Shown piece by piece: positions 34,871 to 43,540 of a DNA stretch of 64,000 bases; positions within the stretch are counted from its first letter, which is position 1; each line of letters starts with the position of its first letter. The stretch comes from Avichristensenella sp031550535 (GTDB lineage: Bacteria; Bacillota; Clostridia; Christensenellales; Aristaeellaceae). The stretch is taken from NCBI GenBank assembly GCA_031550535.1, contig JAVBOM010000001.1, positions 52,366 through 116,365 on the forward strand. Reading direction: 5' to 3'. The position numbers were made by a program, and so were the translations under genes. The notes under the pieces were generated by a model. That model was not told the origin of the DNA. It did no database searches and worked only from the letters and a program-made list of their open reading frames with translations.

Positions 34871-35968
34871 CTAAATCACTTCCAGATCATTCACCGTGCC
34901 CAGCGCCGGAAACGGAGCGGTAGGCAGCGCCTGATACCAGTACGCCACGGACGCGAAGTCGTCCTGCCGGGGCAAATACCGCCCGCCGCCGCGCCAGCCC
35001 AGGTCCTGCAGTGTTACGCGCAGGCCGCTGTCAAACCGGATGGGGTCCATCACGTGCCAGCGGTACATGCTGAACCGCTGCTGGCTCTTGTACAGGCCGT
35101 CGGGCTGCGCCAGGTAGAACATGCCGCCGTATAGGGAGTTGTACGTCGTGTACGCCCCGCCGACCTCCCAGTCGTACGCGCCGAGGAAGTAATCCTCCGT
35201 GCCCGTGCCGCAGATCGTCGGGTTTTCTTCGCCGTCCAGGAAGAACTTGATCTCCCCCTCGCCCCACCAGTTGCCCGCGCTGTTCAGCCCCACGCTCAGC
35301 GCCGTGCCCACGTAGTGCCCGCGCCCCTGTACGCCGTCCACGATCGCGTGATCCGCCATGTAGGGCACCGGGTTCGTGCGGCGGAACTGGGCGTGGAAAT
35401 ACGCGCAGTCGTCCGGCACATCGGTCAGCGTGTAGTTGATCTGGTAGTAGCAGGTGCGGTCTGCGCCCGTGCGGTTCTCCAGCGTGATCCGGCAATGCCT
35501 TTGGAACGGCATCACCCAGAAACAGTTGAGCGCGCGGTTCGGGTTTACGGCGACCATGGCGGAGTTGAGCTGCCAGAACGGCCCGGCCATCGGGCTTGCC
35601 GCGTTGTCCGTCCAGCCGCAGCCGAAGAAGTCCGACAGCGGCGCTTCCACCGAGGGTTGCGCCTGCCCGTCCCAGTACATGCGCAGGATGAAGCCCCGGC
35701 CCACATAGCCGGTCATCCAGAGGCTCTGGATCGCGCCCGGGCCGTCGATGTCGGCCAGCGTGTACGTCTCGCCCGGCGTGATCTTGACCGAAGGCGCGAC
35801 CTTCCATCCCACACCCAGTTCCCGCGCGCAGTCCTTGCCGGTGCCCTCGGTCGCCATGCCGCCCCGGCCCTTTTCCCCGCGCGGGTTTTCGGCGCTGAGG
35901 GAGCGGGATTTCGCGCCGGACAGGCGCGTGAGGTTGAACGGGTTCATCTCCAGTCCGTTAAAGCCCAT
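34871..35968 (-). CDS. Glycoside hydrolase family 172 (DUF2961) protein
   Basis: A 365-residue enzyme started at ATG 35968 behind AAGGAGG. It is a DUF2961/GH172 jelly-roll protein: LDRLS-type start (FNLTRLSGAKSRS), then IDGPGAIQSLWMTGY near 72, LSDFFGCGW and the active-site region GTGTEDYFLGAYDW near 255. Family members act on difructose dianhydride or arabinofuranosides. There is no signal peptide, so it acts on imported sugar, consistent with the ABC transporter just upstream (36.2-39.7 kb). Upstream frame extension lies in a family A repeat. Confidence 0.88.
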   Translation of the reverse strand: MGFNGLEMNPFNLTRLSGAKSRSLSAENPRGEKGRGGMATEGTGKDCARELGVGWKVAPSVKITPGETYTLADIDGPGAIQSLWMTGYVGRGFILRMYWDGQAQPSVEAPLSDFFGCGWTDNAASPMAGPFWQLNSAMVAVNPNRALNCFWVMPFQRHCRITLENRTGADRTCYYQINYTLTDVPDDCAYFHAQFRRTNPVPYMADHAIVDGVQGRGHYVGTALSVGLNSAGNWWGEGEIKFFLDGEENPTICGTGTEDYFLGAYDWEVGGAYTTYNSLYGGMFYLAQPDGLYKSQQRFSMYRWHVMDPIRFDSGLRVTLQDLGWRGGGRYLPRQDDFASVAYWYQALPTAPFPALGTVNDLEVI

Positions 35969-35989
35969 GGGTGACCTCCTTGCGGTTGA

Positions 35990-36052
35990 TGTGGCGGGGA
36001 TTCCTTGCGGAATCTCCGGATGGTCCGAAATCTTTAGTTCCCCACAGCCATC
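35990..36052 (+). repeat. Family A palindromic repeat
   Basis: GTGGCGGGGATTCCTTGCGGAATCTCC then ATGGTCCGAAATCTTTAG; the second hairpin is degraded. It lies 22 bp upstream of the GH172 start. Confidence 0.6.
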
Positions 36053-36123
36053 GTGGAATTTGTATTCATCATACGCCGGAAGAAGAGGGGCTGTCAATGC
36101 CGCAAACGGCGCGGGATACGAAT

Positions 36124-36157
36124 CGAAAAGGGCGGCACATTTCGCGCCGCCCCTTTC
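36124..36157. terminator. Intrinsic terminator
   Basis: GAAAAGGGCGGC-ACATTTCGC-GCCGCCCCTTTC, a strong stem with A/T runs on both sides; it ends the transporter transcript on the minus strand 37 bp after the permease stop. Confidence 0.75.
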
Positions 36158-36193
36158 GTCGGGGGTTGAAATCCAGCATGGCTTCCCGCAGCC

Positions 36194-37069
36194 TCATCCC
36201 TTCACCGACCCGATCGTCAGCCCCTTGACAAAATACCGCTGCAGGAACGGATACAGCAGGATGATCGGCAGCGTGGTCAGGATGATGGACGTGGCGCGCA
36301 GCGTCGCGTACACCGTCGTCTTTTCCGCCGCGCCGGAGCCGCTCGCCGCGCCCGCCAGGGACTGCCCGCTCGTCAGGTTGCGCAGGTAGACCATCACGGA
36401 GTACCGCTCGTTGCTGCTCATGTACATCAGGCTGTAGAACCAGTCGTTCCAGAAGAACACGGCCGTGTACAGCGCGATGGTCGCGATGGACGGCAGGGAC
36501 AGCGGCAGCACGATTTTTAGCAGCACGCCGAAGTACCCCATGCCGTCGATGATCGCGGCCTCCTCGATGCTCTCGGGCAGGGTTTTGAAGAAGTTGATCA
36601 GGATGATCAGGTTGAATTGGTTGATCGCGAACGGCAGCAGCATGGCCCAGACCGTGTTGTTCAGGCGCAGGGCCGTGACGAGCAGCAGGTTCGGGATCAT
36701 GCCGCCGGAAAAGTACATCGAGAAGATGACCATCTTCATCAGAATGTTCCGCCCGCGCAGGAATGTCTTGCTCAGCGGGTACGCGAACAGGATCGTCATC
36801 GCCATGGCGATGCCCGTGCCGCCCACGGTGTAGATCAGCGTATTGACATAGCCGATGCGGAACTGCAGGTGGCTGGTGATCAGCTTGTACGCGTCCAGCG
36901 TGAACTCCACGGGGTACAGAAGCACCCAGCCGTTGATGACCGCTTTGGCGCTGCTGAGCGAGATGGCCAGCATGTACACAAACGGAAACAGGCACATGAA
37001 CAGCACCAGCAGCGTGATGAGGATATTGAAAGCGGTGAAGATTCTGTATCCGGTTGAACGATCGTGCAT
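36194..37069 (-). CDS. ABC sugar transporter permease, YtcP/LplC type
   Basis: A 291-residue six-helix permease. The EAA loop is EEAAIIDGMGYFGVLLKIVL near 170-190 and the end is the family signature FLQRYFVKGLTIGSVKG, nearly identical to that of the permease at 16863. Second permease of the transporter 36.2-39.7 kb, 11 bp after the first. No ATPase gene is linked, so a shared MsmK-like ATPase is expected elsewhere. Confidence 0.9.
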   Translation of the reverse strand: MHDRSTGYRIFTAFNILITLLVLFMCLFPFVYMLAISLSSAKAVINGWVLLYPVEFTLDAYKLITSHLQFRIGYVNTLIYTVGGTGIAMAMTILFAYPLSKTFLRGRNILMKMVIFSMYFSGGMIPNLLLVTALRLNNTVWAMLLPFAINQFNLIILINFFKTLPESIEEAAIIDGMGYFGVLLKIVLPLSLPSIATIALYTAVFFWNDWFYSLMYMSSNERYSVMVYLRNLTSGQSLAGAASGSGAAEKTTVYATLRATSIILTTLPIILLYPFLQRYFVKGLTIGSVKG

Positions 37070-37080
37070 AGTTGATCTCC

Positions 37081-38037
37081 TTAGTACAAGCCGTCGCCGG
37101 TCGCGCGCTTGCTGATCCAGTTCGCCGAGCTGACCAGAATCAGGCCGGTCACGCCGCCAAACAGGCCCACGGCGGTCGCGAACGAGTAGTTGTTGTTCGT
37201 GACGCCGTAGCGGTACACAAACGTATCGATCACGTCGCTGACGGCGGAGTTCTCCGGCACGTACAGCAGCAGAATCTTCTCAAACCCGACCGAAAGCAGC
37301 CGCCCGACGCTCAGAATGAACATGACCATGATGGTCGGCAGGATGGACGGAAGCGTGATGTAGATCGTCTGCTTCCAACGGTTCGCGCCGTCGATCATCG
37401 CGGATTCGTACAGATCCGCATTGATGCCCGTGATCGCCGCCAGGTAGATGATCGCGTTCCAACCGGTGAACTGCCACATGTCCGTCAGCACATAGATGGG
37501 CCGGAAGTACTGCGGCTGGATCATGAAATGTACCGGCTTGAAACCGAACGCGTTTTTCAGAAATATGTTCAGAATGCCGGTCGCCGGGGACAGAATCTCG
37601 TTGAGCATGGAGATGACGACGATGGTCGATACAAACCGGGGCATGTACGACACCGTCTGCACCAGCTTTTTGTATTTCAGGCTCCGCAGTTCGTTCAGCA
37701 TGAGTGCGAAAATAATCGGCACCGGGAAATTGACCGCCAGGTTCAAAGACGACGTAATCAGCGTGTTCGTAAACGCGCGCCAGAACGACTTGTCGCGCAG
37801 GAACCGCTCAAAGTTCTTCAGGCCGATCCACTCGGTGCCGAACATTGTCTGCAGCCGGTTGGAGCTGGGGCGGAACTTGCGGAACGCCAGCACGTTGCCC
37901 AGCATCGGCGCGTAGCGGAACAGCAGAAAATACACCACGGGAAGCAGGAACATCACGTAGAGCTGCCAATACTTGCGCATATGGCGGCGCAGCGGCGTTC
38001 TCGTATACAGGGACCTTTGTTGCGGTATCACGGGCAT
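37081..38037 (-). CDS. ABC sugar transporter permease, LplB type
   Basis: A 318-residue permease with a basic N-terminus and six helices (FLLPVVYFLLFRYAPM near 33). The EAA loop is YESAMIDGANRWKQTIYITL near 212-231. It pairs with the permease at 36194. It follows the binding-protein gene after a 105-bp gap that contains a terminator-like hairpin. Confidence 0.9.
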   Translation of the reverse strand: MPVIPQQRSLYTRTPLRRHMRKYWQLYVMFLLPVVYFLLFRYAPMLGNVLAFRKFRPSSNRLQTMFGTEWIGLKNFERFLRDKSFWRAFTNTLITSSLNLAVNFPVPIIFALMLNELRSLKYKKLVQTVSYMPRFVSTIVVISMLNEILSPATGILNIFLKNAFGFKPVHFMIQPQYFRPIYVLTDMWQFTGWNAIIYLAAITGINADLYESAMIDGANRWKQTIYITLPSILPTIMVMFILSVGRLLSVGFEKILLLYVPENSAVSDVIDTFVYRYGVTNNNYSFATAVGLFGGVTGLILVSSANWISKRATGDGLY

Positions 38038-38079
38038 CCCCTCCGGATCAACAGCATTACGCTTTGCATTGATACATTG

Positions 38080-38119
38080 AAAAGAGGGCTGCCACGACGG
38101 TGCGCCGCGGCAACCCCTC
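38080..38119 (-). terminator. Attenuating hairpin between binding protein and permeases
   Basis: On the minus strand GGGGTTGCCGCGG...CGTGGCAGCCCTC followed by TTTTC. Position and form suggest partial termination that keeps the binding protein in excess over the permeases. Confidence 0.6.
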
Positions 38120-38142
38120 CATCGCCTAAGGGAACAAACGAC

Positions 38143-39690
38143 TTAGCGCTTGATCGCCTCGTTGTAGTAGTCGCACATCTTCTCGATGCCCGCGTCCTTC
38201 ATCTCCTGCACGTACGTATCCCAATCGGCTTCCACGCTCTTGGTGCCGCGGATGAAGTCGTTGGCCCAGCGGTCAAACAGGTCGACCAGCGGCGCCTTCA
38301 GGAAGTTAACTTCCTCGGTCTCGTCAGACGTGAACTTCGCGGGCGGCGGCACGGGCTGTATGCCGCCCATGTCGGCCACGATCTTGTTCACTTCGCCATA
38401 GTACTCGTCGTACTTGTACATTTCGCGCGCGTTCTCCCACACGAGCTGCAGCGGATCGGCGCCCATGCCGTACAGAAGCTGCATCGCCTTGTACGGGCCG
38501 TCCGGGGAGGCCATGATCTCGTCGTTGAACGTGACCTTGCCGTCAGCGTCGCGGGTGAATTCTTCGCCCTCGATGCCCAGGCACCACATTTCGGACATTT
38601 CCGGCGTGAAGAACATCATGTCGATCGCCGTCATGATGCGCTTCATGTCTTCCTCGCCCCGGCGCTCCAGCGTCGTGGTCGGGAAGGCGGGGCCGGAGCC
38701 GACGCGGCTCTTGGGCTGGTGGTACGCGCCCGACGGGCCTTCCAGCGGCGGGATCATGTTGAAGGAAATGCCCTCGATATCGGAGTTGGCCACCAGGCCG
38801 CCGATCTGGTCGTAGTACGCGAACGAAATCATCGCCGCGCCGGTGGACATCTTGGTCGACCACACGTCCTGCGCGTTGACGAACTCCGGATCCAGCAGGC
38901 CCTCGGCGTACATCTTGGCCATGTAGACGAGGTACTCCTTGTACAGATCGGAAATCGCGCCCGGGAATACGGTCTTGGTCTCGTAATCGTAGCTCAGCAC
39001 GTGCGAGCCGGTGGACGCGTTGAGGCCCAGGCTGATGCCGAAGCCCGGCATGGTCATCCGGTACGTCACGCGGGAGTCAACCAGGTTCGTGACCGGGTAC
39101 GAATCCGGGAAGTGCTCCTTGTACACCTTGGCGACATTGTACAGGTCCTCATACGTCTTGGGGCTTTCCAGGCCATACTCTTCGAGCAAGTCGGTCCGGA
39201 GGATCGGGCCGCCGTCATAGAAGGGGAAGTCGAACAGGGCGGGCATGAAGTACAGGTTGCCGTCCGCGAGGTAGCGGCTCTGCAGGTCCTCCTGAAGGCC
39301 CCAGTCCTCAACGAGTTTAAAGTAGTTGGGGAAGCAGTCCTTGTACTCGTTGATCGGGAGCAGCGCGCCGTTGATGCCGTACTCGGCAAACGTGGTCGCC
39401 GCGTTCATGTATAGCAGCACGTCCGGCGCTGTGCCGGCGTTCAGCATTGCGCGGACCTTGTCCGTCCAGTCCGTGTTGGGAATGACTTCAAACGATAGCT
39501 TCGTGTTGGTGAATTCCTCGGCCAGCTTGATGGCTTTCCAGTTGGGATCAAACGGAAGCGTGGGGTTGTCGTCATACGCGATGGTGATCTCCAGTGGCGC
39601 CTCCTGCGCCAGCGCCCCGATGATTCCGCCCATGCCAGACAAGGCCAGGATGGCCGTCAGCGCGAGGGCGAGCAGTTTTTTCCCCTTCAT
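38143..39690 (-). CDS. Extracellular sugar-binding protein of ABC transporter
   Basis: A 515-residue exported protein with AGGAGG before ATG 39690. The signal peptide is about residues 1-28 (MKGKKLLALALTAILALSG...GALA), again without a lipobox cysteine. The mature part is a family 1-type solute-binding fold (LEITIAYDDNPTLPFDPNWK; TDWTDKVRAMLNAGTAPDVL near 80). First gene of the leftward operon of binding protein, two permeases, GH172 and a hypothetical gene. The substrate is probably the fructan- or arabinan-type sugar attacked by the GH172 enzyme. Confidence 0.88.
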   Translation of the reverse strand: MKGKKLLALALTAILALSGMGGIIGALAQEAPLEITIAYDDNPTLPFDPNWKAIKLAEEFTNTKLSFEVIPNTDWTDKVRAMLNAGTAPDVLLYMNAATTFAEYGINGALLPINEYKDCFPNYFKLVEDWGLQEDLQSRYLADGNLYFMPALFDFPFYDGGPILRTDLLEEYGLESPKTYEDLYNVAKVYKEHFPDSYPVTNLVDSRVTYRMTMPGFGISLGLNASTGSHVLSYDYETKTVFPGAISDLYKEYLVYMAKMYAEGLLDPEFVNAQDVWSTKMSTGAAMISFAYYDQIGGLVANSDIEGISFNMIPPLEGPSGAYHQPKSRVGSGPAFPTTTLERRGEEDMKRIMTAIDMMFFTPEMSEMWCLGIEGEEFTRDADGKVTFNDEIMASPDGPYKAMQLLYGMGADPLQLVWENAREMYKYDEYYGEVNKIVADMGGIQPVPPPAKFTSDETEEVNFLKAPLVDLFDRWANDFIRGTKSVEADWDTYVQEMKDAGIEKMCDYYNEAIKR

Positions 39691-39773
39691 GATGATCCTC
39701 CTTTGCGTCGGTCCTACGTTTTAGATGAGAAAATGAGGATAACGCACAATGCCAATCCCCATATCTTGGTACA

Positions 39774-39802
39774 AGCATACTGTAAACGCTGCCGCTCGTC
39801 AA
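39774..39802 (-). promoter_or_regulatory. Sigma-A promoter of the GH172/transporter operon
   Basis: Minus-strand TTGACG (39797-39802), 17-bp spacer, TATGCT (39774-39779). Directly upstream is the imperfect palindrome GAAGATTCCAAGAATCCTC (39803-39821), a possible regulator site. Confidence 0.7.
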
Positions 39803-39876
39803 GAGGATTCTTGGAATCTTCAAGTATTGGGGCGCTGTGGGTTGTATTGACTAGATTTTATGGCGCGTGGCGGGCG

Positions 39877-40905
39877 TCACAGATCGCGCTTGCCTTTTAG
39901 GGATGGCGGCGCTGATTTGCAAAATCGGGCGCCATAAGAGGATTCCGCAAGGAATCCTTTCCTTGCGTCAGGCCAGGGAAGGATCGCCAACACGAGCAGG
40001 AAAACCGCCAGCAAAAGTATGTCGGCATGGAGCAGCCCGGGAAAGGCGGCCCCGCTCAGCGCGGATAGCAGCAGCGAGGACAGCAGGTCGAGCACGACGA
40101 GCAAGCCGCCCATGAACACGCCGCCCCGGACGTTGCCCCGCACGTCCAGCGACACCAGGAGGGCAATCGCCAGGATCAGGAACACGAACAGGAGGGCAAC
40201 CGGCAGCACGGTGGGGACGAAGATATGCGCTAGTCCGGCGATTCTCAGCGCGATGTACAGCGCGGGGAAAATGCCGGCGCAGCCAGCCCCGAGTGTTTTG
40301 CAGAAAGCGTTTCTTTGGCTGAAACAGGCTGTGGCGAGCGGGAGCAGGAGATACACCGCCGCAATGACGGCGTAGACCGACCACGTCATGTGCCCGTGCG
40401 ACAGGACATCCGCCTTTCGGCACAGGTTTGCCGTGATGAAAACAAGCAGCACGCCGCCGCCAAACGCGCGGTTCCGCATGGCCTTCCTGGACGCGTCCCT
40501 CGCCCGCCGCGCGTAGGCGAGCGTACCCCGTATCGCGCCGTTGACATCGTCCATGGTCTTGTCGCCCGACCGGCGCCCCCGCAGCAGTTCCGCTTCCGAA
40601 ACGCCCAGCGCGGACGCCAGGGCTGGTATGGTGCTGATGTCGGGATAGCCCCGGCCCCGCTCCCACTTGGAGACGGCTTTGTCGGTGACATGGACGCGCT
40701 CGGCCAATTGGCGCTGTGTCCAGCCCTTTTCCGCGCGCAACCCTGCGATGAAGGCCCCGATTTGATTGATGGCGGCGCGATTCGGAGAATTGGGCGCCAG
40801 GAGAGGATTCCGCAAGGAACCCTTATCTCGACGGCGGCGCTGATTCGGAGAATCGGGCGCCATAAGAGGATTCCGCAAGGAATCCTTACCTCTTGCTTCC
40901 GGCAT
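39877..40905 (-). CDS. XRE-family membrane regulator with family A repeats at both ends
   Basis: A 342-residue protein started at ATG 40905, fixed by GAGGTG five bases upstream. After four residues the chain runs through two family A copies (each giving the pattern SLRNPL-AP-SPN), then the helix-turn-helix (about 50-105: IGAFIAGLRAEKGWTQRQLA, VSKWERGRGYPD). About five membrane segments follow, an architecture common in Clostridia stress regulators. The C-terminus (DARKGFLAESSYGARF) is another family A copy in a different frame. The core is intact, so it is likely functional with added tails; the partner signal is unknown. Confidence 0.8.
   Translation of the reverse strand: MPEARGKDSLRNPLMAPDSPNQRRRRDKGSLRNPLLAPNSPNRAAINQIGAFIAGLRAEKGWTQRQLAERVHVTDKAVSKWERGRGYPDISTIPALASALGVSEAELLRGRRSGDKTMDDVNGAIRGTLAYARRARDASRKAMRNRAFGGGVLLVFITANLCRKADVLSHGHMTWSVYAVIAAVYLLLPLATACFSQRNAFCKTLGAGCAGIFPALYIALRIAGLAHIFVPTVLPVALLFVFLILAIALLVSLDVRGNVRGGVFMGGLLVVLDLLSSLLLSALSGAAFPGLLHADILLLAVFLLVLAILPWPDARKGFLAESSYGARFCKSAPPSLKGKRDL
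39903..39963 (-). repeat. Family A repeat forming the C-terminus of the XRE protein
   Basis: GGCGGCGCTGATTTGCAAAA, TCGGGCGCCATAA, GAGGATTCCGCAAGGAATCC. It is read through by the gene at 39877 in the frame that gives KGFLAES. Confidence 0.88.
40770..40892 (-). repeat. Tandem pair of family A repeats inside the XRE gene start
   Basis: Copies at 40770-40830 (slightly diverged, GGCGCCAGGAG) and 40832-40892 (near-consensus, GGCGCCATAAG), 62 bp apart and in direct order. Both are translated after the first codons of the XRE gene. Confidence 0.9.
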
Positions 40906-40953
40906 GGTATCACCTCGGGGTAAAGCATAGCGGATCACGGCGCGGTTCGCAAC

Positions 40954-41223
40954 CTACGGAACGTAGAACCGGGGCGATTTCGTGTGAAATCGCCCCGGAA
41001 AACCCACCGAACAAACCCCCATCAGGTATCGCGCGCGAATATCGTTTCCATAGCGCCCCACGGCGCTAGCTTTTAAGGCGGCAAAGACCCGCCCCCACGC
41101 GGCGAAGGTCCCCGCCCGCATCCGCGCGGCAAGCGCCTTGCCCGCCCGCAAGGAGCAGCTCTCCGCGGAGCGCGCGGCATCTTCCCAGCGCGCGCCGCCG
41201 GGCATCAGCGCCACAAACCGCAA
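40954..41223 (-). CDS. Possible small protein after RidA gene
   Basis: A TTG at 41223 is preceded by GGAGG that overlaps the RidA stop (7-base spacing), and the frame stays open for 89 codons (LRFVALMPGGARWEDAARSA and on). The last 15 codons run through the hairpin GGGGCGATTTC-GTGT-GAAATCGCCCC at 40973-40998, which looks like a repeat rather than coding sequence. No family is recognised. It could be a real short gene with an inserted tail or chance in GC-rich DNA. Confidence 0.3.
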   Translation of the reverse strand: MRFVALMPGGARWEDAARSAESCSLRAGKALAARMRAGTFAAWGRVFAALKASAVGRYGNDIRARYLMGVCSVGFPGRFHTKSPRFYVP

Positions 41224-41225
41224 GG

Positions 41226-41702
41226 CTATTCCTCCGGCCGCAGCGCGATCAGCAGTTCCACCTCCACGGGGATGTCTCCCGGCAGCACGTTCACGCCAAT
41301 GGCCGAGCGCGCGGGACAGCCCGCTGCCTCGCCCAGGACCGCCACCAGCAGCTCGGACGCGCCGTTGGCCACCTGGGGCTGCTGGGTGAAACTGTCCGCG
41401 CTGGCGACGAACGCGAGCATCTTCGCGACGCACTCGATTCGGTCCAGGCTGCCCAGGTCGCGCTGCAGCACAGCCAGGGCGTTGAGCGCGCAGCGCCGCG
41501 CGGCCTCTTTGCCCTCCTCCGGCGTCAGGTTCGCGCCCACCTTGCCCAGGAGCGACGGCTCGCCGGGGATGGCCGGCCCGCAGCCGGACAGGTACGCCAG
41601 GTTGTTCCCGAAGAGTTTCACGGGCGTGTACAGCCCCCCGCGCGCGGGCGGCGGCGGCAGTTCGATGCCCAGGGCGTTCAAACGGTCGGCGATGGTTGGC
41701 AT
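41226..41702 (-). CDS. RidA/YjgF family protein
   Basis: A 158-residue protein of the longer RidA-like subgroup (family: imine/enamine deaminases). Visible features are LFGNNLAYLSGCGPA, ALNALAVLQRDLGSLDRIECVAK near 90, FVASADSFTQQPQVANGASELLVAVLG, and C-terminal GCPARSAIGVNVLPGDIPVEVEL with the substrate-binding Arg. GAGG lies before ATG 41702. It lies 47 bp after the amidohydrolase and probably shares its transcript, perhaps clearing reactive imines from amino-acid breakdown. Confidence 0.88.
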   Translation of the reverse strand: MPTIADRLNALGIELPPPPARGGLYTPVKLFGNNLAYLSGCGPAIPGEPSLLGKVGANLTPEEGKEAARRCALNALAVLQRDLGSLDRIECVAKMLAFVASADSFTQQPQVANGASELLVAVLGEAAGCPARSAIGVNVLPGDIPVEVELLIALRPEE

Positions 41703-41749
41703 GGTTGTTTCCTCACTTTCTATTGAAAAGCGTTACGTTTGAAAAGGTG

Positions 41750-42850
41750 CTACATTGGCGGGGCGACATCCGGGTCGATGGACTGCCACTGCCCGTCCAC
41801 GATGACGGCCACAGGGTCGATCACCCGCTGTACGTCAATCGGGTGGCACACCGAGTCCGTGTACGTCGGGTCGGACTCCCGGACGGGGCGCACGCGGAAC
41901 ACCGTGCCATTGCGCGCCGGGTCGTCGCACCAGCCGCCGAGGCCCAGCCGCCGGGCCGGGATGTCCGTCACGGAGCGGATCACCGCGTCCAGCGGCATGC
42001 CCAGCGCGAGGAACTTGGTCATCGTGGCGGCGAGCGTGTACACGGGGCCGTGGACATTGCGGCCGTGCAAGTCGGTGCTGATGCTGAAATCGTAAAACCC
42101 GCGCGCGAGCACCGGCGCGGCGATCCGGGCGTCAAAGCTGGCGGCGCCGTGGCCCACATCGAGCTGCACGCCGCGCGCGATCGCCTTCTCCATCTCCGGC
42201 ACGGGCGTGCCGTCCGGGTTCCACAGCGGCTTATATTTGCCGTGGAAGCAGTGCGTCAGGATGTCGCCCGGGCGGAACAGGGGCAGGTTCTCGTCGTTGT
42301 CCGGCGGGTTTTCGCCCATGTGGACCATGATGGGGCAATTGACGAGCGCGGCCGCCAGCAGCGCCTTGTGGAACGGGGCCGTGCCCTTGTCCTCCACGAT
42401 GATGCCGCTGGACCGCACCTTGACGCCGCACCAAAGCGCGCGGTTCGCCTGGATCGCCTCGGCCGTGGTCTCCGGGTTGACCGCACTCATGTCGCGGTAC
42501 TCGCGCAACGTCACCAGCCCGGTGGGGCCGACATTCAGGAACGCCATGATGCGCGTCTTGGCCTCGGGCACAATGTACTCCGTGAAGGCGCGCAGCGTTT
42601 CCGTGCCGGCGCTGCCCGCATCCACCAGCAGGTGCACGCCGGTCTGTAGGCCGATCGCGTCCGGCTTGATGCCGAACGACGTGGTGCCATAAAAGATGTG
42701 GCAATGGCTGTCGATCCACGGCGGGCTGAGGTACAGCGCGTCCGCGTCCGTCGCACCGTTCCCGGGCGCAAGCGCGAACCCCGTGGGCGACGCCGCGAGA
42801 TTCGCGGGTTCGGCATCCCGCGCGTCCGCGCGGAGCAGGTTGATTCGCAT
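41750..42850 (-). CDS. Amidohydrolase/deacetylase family metallohydrolase
   Basis: A 366-residue protein started at ATG 42850 (AAGGAG, 9 bases). It is an amidohydrolase TIM barrel: metal motif DSHCHIFYG near 48, GVHLLVDAGSAG near 70, the carboxylated-lysine region ALWCGVKVRSSG near 145, PIMVHMGENPP near 180, LTHCFHGK near 205 and ISTDLHGRN near 265 with the last Asp. It groups with the uncharacterised deacetylase/dihydroorotase-like branch linked to amino-acid or N-acyl metabolism. Operon with the RidA gene. Confidence 0.85.
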   Translation of the reverse strand: MRINLLRADARDAEPANLAASPTGFALAPGNGATDADALYLSPPWIDSHCHIFYGTTSFGIKPDAIGLQTGVHLLVDAGSAGTETLRAFTEYIVPEAKTRIMAFLNVGPTGLVTLREYRDMSAVNPETTAEAIQANRALWCGVKVRSSGIIVEDKGTAPFHKALLAAALVNCPIMVHMGENPPDNDENLPLFRPGDILTHCFHGKYKPLWNPDGTPVPEMEKAIARGVQLDVGHGAASFDARIAAPVLARGFYDFSISTDLHGRNVHGPVYTLAATMTKFLALGMPLDAVIRSVTDIPARRLGLGGWCDDPARNGTVFRVRPVRESDPTYTDSVCHPIDVQRVIDPVAVIVDGQWQSIDPDVAPPM

Positions 42851-42872
42851 GGGCGGGTTCTCCTTTCGTTGA

Positions 42873-43258
42873 GGCGGCGCAAATTGGCAAAATCCGGCGC
42901 CATAAAGGGCACTGGAGGGAAGCGCCGCCCAGTGGGCGATGAAGCGACCCGAAGGTGCCCAGCGGCACAGAGCGATGCGCCCGAATATACACAGCGCGAC
43001 AATACCAGGGCGCGGGATACAGCGTCCCGGAGGTGCTGACTGGCACAAAACCGAAACCGGGCGCGTCCTGTGGGCGATGAAGCGAGGGGAAGGTTCGCCC
43101 CGGCACAGAGCAATGGGCGCAACTGCGGCCAGTGCGACAATGCCGGGGTGCGCAATGGGCGCGAAAGCGGCCAGTGCAACAATACCAGGGCACGCGATCA
43201 ACAGAAAGGCGAACACGACAATGCCGAGGCGCGTTCGCGAGAAATCCTTGCCTCGGAG
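42873..43258. repeat. Composite repeat: family A halves flanking a family C array
   Basis: 42873-42902 is the first family A hairpin (GAGGCGGCGCAAATTGGCAA, CCGGCGCCATAAAG) and 43226-43258 is the second (GCGTTCGCGAGAAATCC, TTGCCTCGG). Between them lie about 320 bp of family C units: GGCGATGAAGCGA twice, CGGCACAGAGC-ATG twice, and GCGACAAT-CC-GGG-type units five times. It is upstream of the amidohydrolase start (42850). The following 43259-43457 contains nothing I recognise. Confidence 0.7.
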
Positions 43259-43457
43259 CAGGGGGACGGCAGCGCGCCAGCGGCGGGGTGTGTCCCCTGA
43301 ACCCCGCCCGCGCCGACGTCTATGATACCACTCATTTTGGCGGGCGTAAAGCCGGGAGGGCGGGGCTGGAAAAAGATTCGCGGATGGGGCGGGTGAGCGG
43401 GGCGGACAGGCCGGCGATTGGACCGGGGTAAATTTTCGTCTGTCGTCTTTTCTGGAA

Positions 43458-43486
43458 TTGACAACGCGTTTCGCCTATGTTATGAT
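43458..43486 (+). promoter_or_regulatory. Strong promoter of the tRNA-Val region
   Basis: TTGACA (43458-43463), 17-bp spacer, TATGAT (43481-43486), followed by ATAATATGCG. It reads into the tandem tRNA-like units and tRNA-Val. Confidence 0.8.
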
Positions 43487-43540
43487 AATATGCGTTGTCG
43501 GGTGAGGGGCGAGAGAACCTTGCGCAGAGGACGCTGATTT

